DNA of 64,000 nucleotides from an uncultured Tenacibaculum sp. (GTDB lineage: Bacteria; Bacteroidota; Bacteroidia; Flavobacteriales; Flavobacteriaceae): positions 496,001 through 560,000 of the forward strand of contig CANLMR010000001.1 in NCBI GenBank assembly GCA_947492185.1, read 5' to 3'. How positions within the stretch are numbered: the stretch's first letter is position 1; every line of letters starts with the position of its first letter. Positions 16,119 to 26,369 of the stretch are shown piece by piece. The notes beneath the pieces are model-generated. The model was not told where the DNA came from and searched no databases. It was given only the letters and a program-made list of their open reading frames with translations. The position numbers and the translations under genes were made by a program.

Positions 16119-17279
16119 ATGCCTTTTTATCATAAATTAGGAAAAATACCACCAAAGCGTCATACGCAATTCCGCAAAGAAGATGGGAGTTTGTATTATG
16201 AGCAATTGTTTGGTACTATTGGGTTCGACGGAATGTCATCAAACTTGTATCACGAGCAACGACCAACCCAAGTAAAAGAAATAAAGAAACAATATTCTGT
16301 TGCGCCAAAAATCGCAAAGAAAAATAATATTCAATCGTATCGTTTTAGAGGATTTCAAGTTCCTCAAGAACAAGATTATTTAGACAGTAGAAAAATTGTA
16401 TTAACAAATTCTGATTGTAACATTATTTTATCAGCACCAAAATCTTCAACAAAAGATTATTTCTATAAAAACACAGATGCAGATGAAGTAATTTTTATCC
16501 ACAGAGGTACTGGAAAACTAAGAACTCATATGGGAAATCTAGATTTCAAATATGGAGATTACTTAGTAATTCCTCGTGGTATGATTTACAAATTAGATTT
16601 TGACACTGAAGACAATCGATTATTTATTGTTGAATCGTACAGACCAGTTTATACACCAAAAAGATATCGCAACTGGTTCGGGCAGTTATTAGAACACGCT
16701 CCATTTTGTGAAAGAGATATTCGTCAACCTTATGAATTAGAAACTTATGACGAAAAAGGAGATTTTTTAATTAAAATTAAAAAACAAGACGAAATTATAG
16801 AAATGGTATATGCAAGTCATCCTTTTGATGTTGTAGGTTATGACGGATTTAACTATCCATATGCATTTTCTATTCATGATTTCGAACCAATTACAGGAAG
16901 AGTTCACCAACCGCCACCAGTGCATCAAACATTTGAAACAGATGCTTTTGTAATCTGTAGTTTTGTGCCAAGGTTGTATGATTATCATCCACAAGCAATT
17001 CCTGCTCCTTATAACCATAGTAATATTGATTCTGATGAAGTTTTATATTACGTTGATGGAGATTTTATGAGTAGAAATGATATAGATGCAGGACATATTT
17101 CGCTTCATCCTGCTGGAATTCCTCATGGCCCACACCCTGGAGCAACAGAGAGAAGTATTGGTCAAACAGTAACAGAAGAATTGGCTGTTATGGTAGATAC
17201 ATTTAAGCCATTAATGGTTACAGAAGAAGCGATGAAAATAGCCGATGAGAAGTATTTTCAATCTTGGTTAGAAGAATAA
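16119..17279 (+). CDS. hmgA: homogentisate 1,2-dioxygenase
   Basis: Fe(II) ring-cleaving dioxygenase turning homogentisate into maleylacetoacetate in tyrosine/phenylalanine catabolism. The N-terminus MPFYHKLGKIPPKRHTQFR and central QLLEHAPFCERDIRQPYE are family hallmarks; HPAGIPHGPHPGATE in the C-terminal cupin region holds ligand-type histidines and glutamate. The length of 386 is shorter than the roughly 430 of proteobacterial and eukaryotic forms, as in Bacteroidota. hppD follows after 18 nt. Confidence 0.93.
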   Translation: MPFYHKLGKIPPKRHTQFRKEDGSLYYEQLFGTIGFDGMSSNLYHEQRPTQVKEIKKQYSVAPKIAKKNNIQSYRFRGFQVPQEQDYLDSRKIVLTNSDCNIILSAPKSSTKDYFYKNTDADEVIFIHRGTGKLRTHMGNLDFKYGDYLVIPRGMIYKLDFDTEDNRLFIVESYRPVYTPKRYRNWFGQLLEHAPFCERDIRQPYELETYDEKGDFLIKIKKQDEIIEMVYASHPFDVVGYDGFNYPYAFSIHDFEPITGRVHQPPPVHQTFETDAFVICSFVPRLYDYHPQAIPAPYNHSNIDSDEVLYYVDGDFMSRNDIDAGHISLHPAGIPHGPHPGATERSIGQTVTEELAVMVDTFKPLMVTEEAMKIADEKYFQSWLEE

Positions 17280-17297
17280 TTTAAATTTAGAAAAGAC

Positions 17298-18458
17298 ATG
17301 TCAAAAGATATAAAATCAGTAAACTACGGTTTAGAAAAAATATTCGAAGGAGCTCAAGATTTCCTTCCACTTTTAGGAACAGATTACGTTGAATTTTACG
17401 TAGGAAATGCAAAACAGGCTGCACACTTCTATAAAACAGCTTTTGGTTTTCAATCATTAGCATATAGAGGATTAGAAACAGGTTCAAAAGATGAAGTAAG
17501 CTACGTATTAGTTCAAGATAAAATCCGTTTAGTTTTAACAACTCCATTAAATAGTAAATCTCCAATTAATGATCATATTGTTAAGCATGGAGATGGTGTA
17601 AAAGTTGTTGCGCTTTGGGTTGAAGATGCTCGTTCTGCTTGGGAAGAAACTACAAAAAGAGGAGCTAAATCTTACATGGAACCAACTGTAATGACTGATG
17701 AAGATGGAGAGGTTGTTCGTTCTGGAATTTACACATACGGAGAAACAGTTCATATGTTTGTAGAGCGTAAAAACTACAAAGGAACATTTATGCCAGGTTT
17801 CATGGAATGGAAATCAGACTATAATCCACCATCTGCCGGTTTAAAATATATCGATCACATGGTAGGAAATGTAGGTTGGGGACAAATGAACAAATGGGTA
17901 AAATGGTATGAAGATGTAATGGGATTCGAAAACTTTTTATCATTTGACGATAAACAGATCCATACAGAATATTCTGCTCTGATGAGTAAAGTTATGAGTA
18001 ATGGAAATGGTCGTGTGAAATTCCCAATTAACGAACCAGCGAAAGCTGCAAAAAGATCTCAAATTGAAGAGTATCTAGATTTTTATGAAGGAGAAGGAGT
18101 TCAGCATATTGCAGTTGCTACAGATGATATTATTAAAACAGTATCACAATTAAGAGCCAATGGTGTTGAGTTTTTACCACCACCACCACAATCATATTAC
18201 GATATGATTCCTGAGAGATTAGGATCACATATGGAAATCATGAAGGAAGATATATCTAAACTTCAAGAATTATCTATTTTAGTTGATGCAGACGAAGAAG
18301 GTTATTTATTACAAATTTTCACCAAACCAATAGAAGACAGGCCAACATTGTTCTTTGAAATTATTCAAAGAATGGGAGCAAGAGGATTTGGAGCAGGAAA
18401 TTTCAAGGCCTTATTCGAGTCAATTGAAAGAGAACAACAGAGAAGAGGGACTTTATAA
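17298..18458 (+). CDS. hppD: 4-hydroxyphenylpyruvate dioxygenase
   Basis: Fe(II) enzyme converting 4-hydroxyphenylpyruvate to homogentisate, the substrate of the hmgA product encoded just upstream. Two vicinal-oxygen-chelate domains: GTDYVEFYVGNAKQAAHFYKT near residue 27, and the catalytic half with metal ligands in YIDHMVGNV and VQHIAVATDD, and the glutamate in FFEIIQRMGARGFGAGNFKAL. 386 residues is slightly longer than the usual ~360. Confidence 0.95.
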   Translation: MSKDIKSVNYGLEKIFEGAQDFLPLLGTDYVEFYVGNAKQAAHFYKTAFGFQSLAYRGLETGSKDEVSYVLVQDKIRLVLTTPLNSKSPINDHIVKHGDGVKVVALWVEDARSAWEETTKRGAKSYMEPTVMTDEDGEVVRSGIYTYGETVHMFVERKNYKGTFMPGFMEWKSDYNPPSAGLKYIDHMVGNVGWGQMNKWVKWYEDVMGFENFLSFDDKQIHTEYSALMSKVMSNGNGRVKFPINEPAKAAKRSQIEEYLDFYEGEGVQHIAVATDDIIKTVSQLRANGVEFLPPPPQSYYDMIPERLGSHMEIMKEDISKLQELSILVDADEEGYLLQIFTKPIEDRPTLFFEIIQRMGARGFGAGNFKALFESIEREQQRRGTL

Positions 18459-18481
18459 ATATATATTATTGAAGTATCTTT

Positions 18482-18518
18482 AGAACCAAGGAAGAGAATC
18501 ACTTTCTTGGTTCTTTTT
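18482..18518 (+). terminator. intrinsic terminator after hmgA-hppD
   Basis: Stem AGAACCAAGGAA / TTTCTTGGTTCT (one G-T pair) followed by a T-tract, between hppD and kynA, so kynA probably has its own or read-through transcription. Confidence 0.75.
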
Positions 18519-18532
18519 TATAGTAAACAATC

Positions 18533-19450
18533 ATGAGCAGAGAAGAATTATTAAAAGCTATAGAAGAAAAGTATGAAAAGCTTGGTGTTCCAGTAGAAGC
18601 CATGCTTGAAGGTTTGTTATGGAGTAAACCAATTACATATTGGGATTATATTCAAACTGACGCTTTATTAGGATTACAAATCCCAAGAACTACTGAGCCT
18701 GATGAAATGGTGTTTATCATGTATCATCAAGTAAATGAATTATTGTTTAAAATGATTCTTTGGGAAATTGATCAAGTGGCAAAAAGTATTGAGATTTCGG
18801 CAGAAAAATTCTCTAAGCACTTAATGAGAATTAGTCGATACTTTGATGTGCTGTGTAGCTCATTTGAAGTGATGGGAGAAGGAATGGATGTTGAACAGTA
18901 TTTAAAATTTAGAAACACATTAACTCCAGCAAGTGGTTTTCAAAGCGCACAGTATCGTAAAATTGAATTTGCATCAACTGAATTAATAAATTTAATTGAT
19001 GCTCGTTTTAGAGACACTATAGATAGAAATTCCTCTTTTAAAAATGCTTATGACCATTTATACTGGCAAGCAGCAGGGAAAAATTACAACACAGGTCAAA
19101 AAACTACCCTTTTAAAATTATTTGAAAAGAAGTATATGGGAGAGTTTATTGAGTTTATGGAAGATTATAATGATATTAATCTTTCAAAAAAGTTCAAACA
19201 ACTTCCAAAGGATATTCAAGAAGATGAAGATTTAATTAAAGCAATGCGTCATTATGATTATACTGTAAATGTAAAATGGGTAATGGCACATTATAATGCT
19301 GCTGGTAAATATTTGGGAGGGAGCAATAAAGATTTAGAAGCAACAGGAGGAAGTAGTTGGCGTAAATACTTACATCCTAAATATCAAAAAAGAGTATTTT
19401 TCCCGTATTTATGGTCAAAAGAAGAATTAGAAAATTGGGGAACTTTTTAA
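18533..19450 (+). CDS. kynA: tryptophan 2,3-dioxygenase family protein
   Basis: Heme enzyme opening the indole ring of tryptophan to N-formylkynurenine, first step of the kynurenine route. Seen: YWDYIQTDALLGLQ, the MYHQVNELLFKM helix, the RYFDVLCSSFEVM segment, heme-proximal histidine context VKWVMAHYNAAG, and the substrate-binding loop ATGGSSWRKYL. 305 residues is typical of bacterial forms. No other kynurenine genes are in the window. Confidence 0.9.
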   Translation: MSREELLKAIEEKYEKLGVPVEAMLEGLLWSKPITYWDYIQTDALLGLQIPRTTEPDEMVFIMYHQVNELLFKMILWEIDQVAKSIEISAEKFSKHLMRISRYFDVLCSSFEVMGEGMDVEQYLKFRNTLTPASGFQSAQYRKIEFASTELINLIDARFRDTIDRNSSFKNAYDHLYWQAAGKNYNTGQKTTLLKLFEKKYMGEFIEFMEDYNDINLSKKFKQLPKDIQEDEDLIKAMRHYDYTVNVKWVMAHYNAAGKYLGGSNKDLEATGGSSWRKYLHPKYQKRVFFPYLWSKEELENWGTF

Positions 19451-19504
19451 AGTTATAAAATTGCTAATTCAATTTTTGGAATAATAATTGTCATACTTTT
19501 TTCA

Positions 19505-19512
19505 TAAGTTTG
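19505..19512 (+). promoter_or_regulatory. -7 box (TAAGTTTG) next to the DUF3108 start
   Basis: Exact TAnnTTTG ending 5 nt before ATG 19518; excludes the longer ORF-track start and suggests little or no leader. Confidence 0.5.
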
Positions 19513-19517
19513 AAATT

Positions 19518-20297
19518 ATGAAGAAAATAATAATAATCTTATTACTACTAGTTATTAATTCACTAACAGGTTTTTCTCAAGAAAAGACAACTGCTTTTCA
19601 AGATGGAGAATGGTTGCGTTATAGAATGAGTTATAGCGGGTTCTTAAAAGCAGGAGAAGCTACTTTGGAGCTTAAAGAAGAAACCTTTCAAGGTAAAAAA
19701 GTACTTCATGCTATTGGTAAAGGTAGAACTTCTAGTGTAGTAGGTTGGTTTTTTAAAGTTAGAGATACTTATGAAAGTTATTTTGATCCGAATGATGTTA
19801 AACCTTACTTTTTTGTAAGAGATATTAATGAAGGAGGATATAAAAAGAAGAAAAATATAACTTTTGATCATGAGAAAAATACAGCACATGTTAAAGATCT
19901 TTTGAAGAAAAGAGATACTACAATTTCTGTTACTGGACCGCAAGACATGATTTCTACTTTTTACTTTTTAAGAAGTTATGATACTAAGAACTTAAAAAAA
20001 GGAGAGCAGATTGATGTAGATATGTTTTTTGATGAAAAAAGATATCCATTCAAATTATTATTCGTGGGTTACGAAACACTTAAAACAAGATTTGGAAAAG
20101 TAAGAACTCAAATATTTAGACCTTTAGTTCAAGCAGGAAGAGTTTTCAAAGCAAAAGAAAGTGTAACTATTTGGATTACTGCTGATGATAATAAAGTTCC
20201 AGTAAAGATGAGTGCTGCATTATCGGTTGGTTCATTAAGAGCAGAACTAGATGCTTTTAAAGGGTTAGCGAACCCTTTCGAAATCGTTGTAGAATAA
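19518..20297 (+). CDS. DUF3108 domain-containing exported protein
   Basis: 259 residues starting with signal peptide MKKIIIILLLLVINSLTGFSQ, then the DUF3108 opening GEWLRYRMSYSGFLKAGEATLEL and beta-rich sequence. The family is periplasmic or outer-membrane associated, of unknown biochemistry. The start at ATG 19518 is chosen from the signal peptide and the -7 box. An M23 lipoprotein gene follows and may share an envelope role. Confidence 0.85.
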   Translation: MKKIIIILLLLVINSLTGFSQEKTTAFQDGEWLRYRMSYSGFLKAGEATLELKEETFQGKKVLHAIGKGRTSSVVGWFFKVRDTYESYFDPNDVKPYFFVRDINEGGYKKKKNITFDHEKNTAHVKDLLKKRDTTISVTGPQDMISTFYFLRSYDTKNLKKGEQIDVDMFFDEKRYPFKLLFVGYETLKTRFGKVRTQIFRPLVQAGRVFKAKESVTIWITADDNKVPVKMSAALSVGSLRAELDAFKGLANPFEIVVE

Positions 20298-20344
20298 AAA
20301 ACGTTACAGATTGTTAAAATCTTAACTGAAATTGCTTTAATTTG

Positions 20345-20352
20345 TACTTTTG
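20345..20352 (+). promoter_or_regulatory. -7 box (TACTTTTG) for the M23 peptidase gene
   Basis: Exact TAnnTTTG, 28 nt before the TTG start at 20381. Confidence 0.55.
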
Positions 20353-20380
20353 TCGTTAGTTCAAATTAAAACGCAAATAG

Positions 20381-21697
20381 TTGAAAACTACTCTTTATTC
20401 TACTGTATTAATTATATGTTTATCAATTTTTTATTCTTGTAAAGAGGATAAAGTAGAAGAGACACCTAAAGAAATTGTCGAAGAAGTAATACCAGAACCT
20501 GTTATTAAGTATGGTTTTAATTATGATAAATACAAAGTAATAAATGATACAATAAAGAGTGGTGAAAGCTTTGGAATAATTCTAGATAGGCATCATGTCT
20601 TTTATCCAAAAATCAACGCCATAAGTACAACAATCAAAGATACATTTGATGTTCGTAAAGTAAGAGCAGGGAAACCTTATACAATTTTAGCATCTAAAGA
20701 CACTTTAGAAAAAGCACAAGTTTTTATTTATAAACATAACAAAATTGAATCTACTATTATCAACTTTCAAGATTCAATAATTTCTGCATACAAATATAGG
20801 AAACCGGTTAAGATTGTAGAAAGACACATTGCTGGTAAAGTAATTGATAATTTTTCTAATGCAATTGATACTTTGGGTTACGGACCAACTTTAGCTTATG
20901 AAGTTGCCGATATTTATTCTTGGACAGTTGACTTTTACAGACTTCAAAAAGACGATACATTTAAACTAATATTTGAGCAAAAATTTATTGAGGATACTAT
21001 TCCTGTAGGTTATGGTAAAATTAAAGCCGCTTTATTTAATCATAAAGGGAAAAACTTGTATGCTTATTATTATTTAGCAGATTCTATTAAAGGAATCCCT
21101 GAATATTATGATGATGAAGCAGGATTGTTACGTAGACAATTTTTAAAATCACCTATTAAATTTCAATATCGAATTTCTTCAAGATATAATTTGAGAAGAA
21201 GGATTAAATTATATGGAAATAGAGTTCGTGCTCATAAAGGAACCGACTTTGCTGCACCATATGGAACACCAATTATGAGTACTGCTAGTGGAACAATAGT
21301 CGAATCTGCTAGAAGAGGAGGAAATGGAAATTATGTTAAAGTAAGACATAACGGAACATACTCAACTCAATATTTGCATATGAAAAGAAGAAAAGTTAGA
21401 GTTGGAGATTTTGTACAGCAAGGAGATATTATCGGTTGGGTAGGAATGACAGGTAATACTAGCGGGCCTCATGTTTGTTATCGTTTTTGGAAAAACGGGA
21501 GACAAGTAGATCCTTTCAGAGAAAAATTGCCAACAGCAAAGCCTATGATTGATAGCTTAAGACCAAAATACTTTGAGTTTATAGCTCCATTTAAAAAACA
21601 ACTAGATAGTATTCCTCTACCAGAAATGTTATTAGAAGAAATAGATAACCAAGAGAAACTAAAAGAAGAATCCGAAGAAATAATTGCGAAACCTTAA
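20381..21697 (+). CDS. M23 family metallopeptidase, lipoprotein
   Basis: Putative peptidoglycan endopeptidase anchored by a lipid: the N-terminus MKTTLYSTVLIICLSIFYSC ends in a lipobox cysteine. The C-terminal LytM domain has zinc-ligand motifs HKGTDFAAPYG, TQYLHM and GPHVCYRFW. A region before it resembles the OapA/LysM-like domain of MepM-type enzymes. The start is TTG, supported by the signal sequence and the upstream -7 box. pgi begins 6 nt downstream, so they are probably cotranscribed. Confidence 0.88.
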   Translation: MKTTLYSTVLIICLSIFYSCKEDKVEETPKEIVEEVIPEPVIKYGFNYDKYKVINDTIKSGESFGIILDRHHVFYPKINAISTTIKDTFDVRKVRAGKPYTILASKDTLEKAQVFIYKHNKIESTIINFQDSIISAYKYRKPVKIVERHIAGKVIDNFSNAIDTLGYGPTLAYEVADIYSWTVDFYRLQKDDTFKLIFEQKFIEDTIPVGYGKIKAALFNHKGKNLYAYYYLADSIKGIPEYYDDEAGLLRRQFLKSPIKFQYRISSRYNLRRRIKLYGNRVRAHKGTDFAAPYGTPIMSTASGTIVESARRGGNGNYVKVRHNGTYSTQYLHMKRRKVRVGDFVQQGDIIGWVGMTGNTSGPHVCYRFWKNGRQVDPFREKLPTAKPMIDSLRPKYFEFIAPFKKQLDSIPLPEMLLEEIDNQEKLKEESEEIIAKP

Positions 21698-21703
21698 GAA
21701 ACT

Positions 21704-23272
21704 ATGACTCTTAAAAAAATCAATCCAACCCAAACTGAATCTTGGAAGAAACTTTCAGAACACTTTGAAAAAACAAAATATCTTACATTAACAGATCTAT
21801 TTAGAAGCAATTCATCTCGAAAAACTGATTTTACGATTACTGAAAATAATTTGGAATTAGATTATTCGAAGAATAAAATTACTTCTGAAACAATGAAATT
21901 ATTGGTTGAGTTAGCTAATGAAGTAGAATTAAAAGATGCAATTAACAAATACTTTTCTGGAGAGAAAATAAATGAAACTGAAGGGAGAGCTGTTTTACAC
22001 ACAGCTTTGCGTAGTAATTCTGAAGATGAAGTTATTGTAGAAGGAAAAGATATTAAACCTAAAATTCAAACAGCACTTCGTAAAATAAGAGCGTTTAGTA
22101 ATAAAGTAATTTCAGGAAAATGGAAAGGTTATACAGGTAAAGCTATTACTGATGTTGTGAATATAGGTATCGGTGGTTCAGATCTTGGTCCAGATATGGT
22201 AGTTGAAGCTTTACGTTTTTATAGAAATAAGTTGAATGTACATTTTGTTTCTAACGTAGAGGGAGATCATGTTTCTGAGGTAATTAAGAATTTAAACCCT
22301 GAAACAACACTATTTGTAATAGTTTCAAAAACATTCACTACACAAGAAACAATCAGTAATGCAAATACCATCAGAGACTGGTTCTTAAGATCGGGATCTA
22401 TATTTGATGTTGCAAAACACTTCGTAGCGGTTTCTACAAATTTAAATGCAGTTTACGATTTTGGTATTGACAAGAATAACGTATTTCCAATGTGGAATTG
22501 GGTTGGAGGCCGTTTCTCTTTATGGTCTGCAGTAGGGCTTTCTATTAGTTTAGCTATAGGTTTCGATAATTTTAAAGAATTATTGAACGGAGCTGAAGAA
22601 ATGGATATACATTTTAGAGATACAGATTTCAGTGAAAACATTCCCGTTGTAATAGCATTATTAAGCGTATGGTACAACAATTTCTATAAAGCAGAAACTG
22701 AAGCAATTTTACCTTATACTCAATATTTATCTAAACTACCGGATTATCTACAACAAGCCGTTATGGAAAGTAATGGAAAAAGTGTAGATAGAAATGGTGA
22801 TGAAATAAATTATCAAACAGGAACAATAGTTTGGGGAAGCACAGGTACAAATATGCAACATGCGTTTATGCAATTAGTGCATCAAGGAACTAAATTAATT
22901 CCTGCTGATTTTATTGGATATAAAGAATCACTTCATGGGTTAACAAGTCATCATGAAAAGTTAATGGCTAATTATAATGCACAGATGGAAGCATTGGCTT
23001 TTGGTAAAACTGCTGAAGAAGTGCATTTAGAATTAAAAACTTCTGGGGATTTTGATAAAATTAACCAATTATTATCTTATAAAGTATTCAAAGGAAATAG
23101 ACCGAGTAATGCTTTGTTATTTGACAAATTGACTCCAGATTCTTTAGGAAAACTTATAGCTATGTACGAGCATAAAATATTCGTTCAAGGAATTATTTGG
23201 AATATATATTCTTATGATCAGTTTGGTGTAGAACTAGGAAAAGAATTAGCAAAAAAAATACTAGCTTCTTAA
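21704..23272 (+). CDS. pgi: glucose-6-phosphate isomerase
   Basis: Interconverts glucose-6-phosphate and fructose-6-phosphate. Signatures seen: IGGSDLGPDMV, the phosphate-binding SKTFTTQET, MWNWVGGRFSLWSAVGLSI, catalytic glutamate region QQAVMESNGKSV, histidine HEKLMANYNAQ and the C-terminal lysine region SYDQFGVELGKELAK. 522 residues is slightly below the ~550 of E. coli. It lies 6 nt after the M23 gene and is followed by a terminator. Confidence 0.95.
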   Translation: MTLKKINPTQTESWKKLSEHFEKTKYLTLTDLFRSNSSRKTDFTITENNLELDYSKNKITSETMKLLVELANEVELKDAINKYFSGEKINETEGRAVLHTALRSNSEDEVIVEGKDIKPKIQTALRKIRAFSNKVISGKWKGYTGKAITDVVNIGIGGSDLGPDMVVEALRFYRNKLNVHFVSNVEGDHVSEVIKNLNPETTLFVIVSKTFTTQETISNANTIRDWFLRSGSIFDVAKHFVAVSTNLNAVYDFGIDKNNVFPMWNWVGGRFSLWSAVGLSISLAIGFDNFKELLNGAEEMDIHFRDTDFSENIPVVIALLSVWYNNFYKAETEAILPYTQYLSKLPDYLQQAVMESNGKSVDRNGDEINYQTGTIVWGSTGTNMQHAFMQLVHQGTKLIPADFIGYKESLHGLTSHHEKLMANYNAQMEALAFGKTAEEVHLELKTSGDFDKINQLLSYKVFKGNRPSNALLFDKLTPDSLGKLIAMYEHKIFVQGIIWNIYSYDQFGVELGKELAKKILAS

Positions 23273-23320
23273 GAAATTCTTAAAAATATCATAAAGGAAT
23301 TATACTAATAGATATAGGAT

Positions 23321-23346
23321 CGTCATCGGTAGATGGCGTTTTTTTA
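23321..23346 (+). terminator. intrinsic terminator after pgi
   Basis: 7-bp stem CGTCATC / GATGGCG (one G-T pair), 4-nt loop, then eight Ts. Confidence 0.8.
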
Positions 23347-23495
23347 TTGAAAAATAACTATCTTCATTAAAATTTTGTCATTTAATCACTAGATACTAAC
23401 CGTTAAAAAACACTTAAACTTAACATTTAGTTAACGTTTCTGATTCTTAAATGACGGAATTTTGCTTGGTTTTTAATAACAATATAATAGGACAA

Positions 23496-26273
23496 ATGAA
23501 AAAAATTAAAAATTTATTACTTGTAGCGTTATTTTTTATTTCTGCTACAGTATTGGCCCAAACTCAGATTTCGGGTACTGTTGTTGATGAAACTGGAGAA
23601 CCACTTCCAGGAGCATCAGTAGTTGAGAAGGCAACTACAAACGGTACTTCAACAAATTTTGACGGAGAATTTAAATTAAATGCTAAAAGTACTTCTGGTA
23701 CATTAGTTGTTTCTTTTGTTGGTTTTTTAGACAAAGAGGTAGCATTTAATGGTGCAGGTAATGTCGGAACTATCAAATTACAACCTAGTGATAACGTATT
23801 AGAAGAGGTAGTAATTAAAGGATTAATTGATGTTGCTAAAGATAGAGAAACTCCAGTTGCAGTTTCTACAATTAAAGCAGCTGAAATTCAAGAAAAATTA
23901 GGATCTCAAGAATTTCCTGAATTATTAAACACTACTCCATCTGTTTATGCAACTAAATCTGGAGGAGGTTTCGGAGATGCTAGAATTAACATTCGTGGTT
24001 TCTCTCAAGAAAACATTGCTGTATTAATTAATGGGGTTCCTGTTAATGATATGGAAAACGGACGTGTATTCTGGTCTAACTGGGCTGGTTTATCAGACGT
24101 TACTACTGCAATGCAGGTACAAAGAGGTTTAGGTTCTTCTAAATTAGCTATTTCTTCTGTTGGTGGTACTATCAACATTATCACTAAAACTACTGATAAA
24201 AAAGAAGGAGGATCTGTATTAGCTACTTATGGTAATGATAATTACTTAAAAACTTTAGCAACATATTCTACAGGTAAAAACGAAAATGGTTTTGCTGCTT
24301 CTTTCTTATTTAGTAGAACTGCTGGAGACGGATACGTTAATAGTACTGAATTTGAAGGGTATAACTACTTCGTAGGTTTAGGATGGGAAATTAATGAAGA
24401 GCATGATTTACAATTTATGTTAACTGGTGCTCCTCAAACTCACAACCAAAGAACAGGAAGTTTCTTTAACATGGGAACTTTAGCTGATTACTTAGAGCAC
24501 GGAACAAGATATAACTTTACTGGAGGTTTCATCAACGGTGAAGAGTATAACTTAAGAAAGAATTTTTACCACAAACCTGTTACCTCTTTAAACTGGAACT
24601 GGGATATTAATGAAGAATCTTCTTTATCTGCATCTGCTTACGTTTCTTTTGGACGTGGTGGTGGAACTGGAGATATCGGACGTATCGGTGGATTTAGATT
24701 TGCTAGTGATAGAAGTTTAAGAGGTCAAGATGGAACTTTTCTTTTTGATGAGTTAATCAAGTCTAACTCAGGACAAGGAGGAACATTTAATAATGGAGTT
24801 ACTACTAATAACTCTGTTGATCCAAGTACTGGTTTATTCGTTGTAAACGATGATGAATTACGTTCTACTGATATTCCTGCTGGATTACAAAGAAGAAACG
24901 GTATCATACGTAGAGCTTCAATCAACTCTCACAACTGGTATGGTTTATTAGCAAACTATAATAGAAAGTTAAATGATAATTTAACGTTAGATTTCGGTCT
25001 TGATGTTCGTTCTTATTTAGGTATTCACTATAGAAGAATTGATGATTTATTAGGAGCTGACGCTTACCGTGATAATGATGATATTAACAACCCGTTAAAC
25101 GTATTAAATACTGAGTATTCTTCTGACTTATCTAGTTTATGGAATGTATTTAGTAGTACTGATGACGAAGAAAAAATTAACTACCATAATGATGGTAAAG
25201 TACGTTGGTTTGGTGGTTTTGCTCAGTTAGAGTACAAAAACGATGATATTTCTGCGTTTTTACAAGGAGGTATTTCTAACCAAGGATTTAAAAGAATTGA
25301 TTATTTCAATTATTTAGATTCAGATCCAGCTAGAGAAACTGATTGGCAAAATATCTGGGGTGGAAACATCAAAGGAGGAATTAACTGGAACATCAATGAA
25401 GAGCATAACATTTTTGCTAATGGAGGTTACTATGCTAAGCAACCATTCTTCGATTCAGTTTTCTTAAACTTTAGAAACGATATCAACCCAAATCCTAGAA
25501 ACGAAAAAGTTATAGGTGTTGAATTAGGATATGGATTCAAATCTGAGCGTTTTAGCTTAAATGCTAACATCTATAGAACACAATGGAAAGATAGATTCTT
25601 CTCTATTTCTTCTGAATTTGATGTAAACAACACACCACTTGATAGTAGTGATGATGAGCAAGGAAGCACAGATTTACAAGGTGTTGAGCAAATCCATACA
25701 GGTGTTGAATTAGATGCTACTTATAAAATTACTGAAGATGTAACTATTTTCGGTATGGTATCTGTTGGTGATTGGGAATATGGTGGTACAGTTAGTGGTA
25801 CTGCATTTGATAACAATCAGGTTGCAATTGGAACAAACACTTTATACTTAGATGGTGTAAAAGTTGGAGATGCTGCACAAAGTACTGGTAGATTAGGTAT
25901 TGAAATCAGACCTTGGAAAAACTTTAAAGTAGATTATTCTCAACGTTTTGTTGATAGATTATACGCTAGAATTAATGCAGATGATTTTGATGAGGCAGAT
26001 CATAGTGGTTCATTAGAGTTACCAGGTTACGCGTTATCTGATTTAGGAGTTTCTTATAAGTGGAACTTTAATGAAGAAAGTAATGAAGCATTAAGCTTCC
26101 GTGTAAACATCAATAACTTATTTGATGAGGAATATATCGCAGAATCAGCTACAAACTATTTTGGAACTGAAAGAGATGCTACAGGAGAACAATTTAGAGG
26201 AGTTGATACTGGAAACAAAGTATTCTTTGGATTCGGAACTACTTGGAACTTCTCAGTAAGATATAGCTTCTAA
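23496..26273 (+). CDS. TonB-dependent receptor with carboxypeptidase-regulatory-like domain
   Basis: 925-residue outer-membrane receptor. Signal peptide MKKIKNLLLVALFFISATVLAQ, then a CarboxypepD_reg-like domain (ISGTVVDETGEPLPGASV) at about 20-105, plug domain (VAVSTIKAAEIQEKLGSQEF, NIRGFSQENIAVLINGVPVNDMENG) and a long barrel ending in SVRYSF. The ATG at 23496 is chosen because it begins the signal peptide. No SusD partner follows, so it is not a standard SusCD glycan pair. Ligand unknown. Confidence 0.9.
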   Translation: MKKIKNLLLVALFFISATVLAQTQISGTVVDETGEPLPGASVVEKATTNGTSTNFDGEFKLNAKSTSGTLVVSFVGFLDKEVAFNGAGNVGTIKLQPSDNVLEEVVIKGLIDVAKDRETPVAVSTIKAAEIQEKLGSQEFPELLNTTPSVYATKSGGGFGDARINIRGFSQENIAVLINGVPVNDMENGRVFWSNWAGLSDVTTAMQVQRGLGSSKLAISSVGGTINIITKTTDKKEGGSVLATYGNDNYLKTLATYSTGKNENGFAASFLFSRTAGDGYVNSTEFEGYNYFVGLGWEINEEHDLQFMLTGAPQTHNQRTGSFFNMGTLADYLEHGTRYNFTGGFINGEEYNLRKNFYHKPVTSLNWNWDINEESSLSASAYVSFGRGGGTGDIGRIGGFRFASDRSLRGQDGTFLFDELIKSNSGQGGTFNNGVTTNNSVDPSTGLFVVNDDELRSTDIPAGLQRRNGIIRRASINSHNWYGLLANYNRKLNDNLTLDFGLDVRSYLGIHYRRIDDLLGADAYRDNDDINNPLNVLNTEYSSDLSSLWNVFSSTDDEEKINYHNDGKVRWFGGFAQLEYKNDDISAFLQGGISNQGFKRIDYFNYLDSDPARETDWQNIWGGNIKGGINWNINEEHNIFANGGYYAKQPFFDSVFLNFRNDINPNPRNEKVIGVELGYGFKSERFSLNANIYRTQWKDRFFSISSEFDVNNTPLDSSDDEQGSTDLQGVEQIHTGVELDATYKITEDVTIFGMVSVGDWEYGGTVSGTAFDNNQVAIGTNTLYLDGVKVGDAAQSTGRLGIEIRPWKNFKVDYSQRFVDRLYARINADDFDEADHSGSLELPGYALSDLGVSYKWNFNEESNEALSFRVNINNLFDEEYIAESATNYFGTERDATGEQFRGVDTGNKVFFGFGTTWNFSVRYSF

Positions 26274-26294
26274 TACAGTATTAGAAAAATATAT

Positions 26295-26324
26295 AAAACC
26301 ACCTCAATTGAGGTGGTTTTTTTA
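26295..26324 (+). terminator. intrinsic terminator after the TonB receptor
   Basis: Perfect palindrome AAAACCACCTCAATTGAGGT... of 26 nt ending in a T-tract. Confidence 0.88.
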
Positions 26325-26369
26325 TGGGTAAAATTCAGTACTTTTACAATATCTAAAAACTAACATATC

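Noticed and set aside
23496-26273. SusC-type member of a polysaccharide utilisation locus
   Set aside because: No SusD gene, glycoside hydrolase or polysaccharide lyase is nearby; a terminator follows directly.
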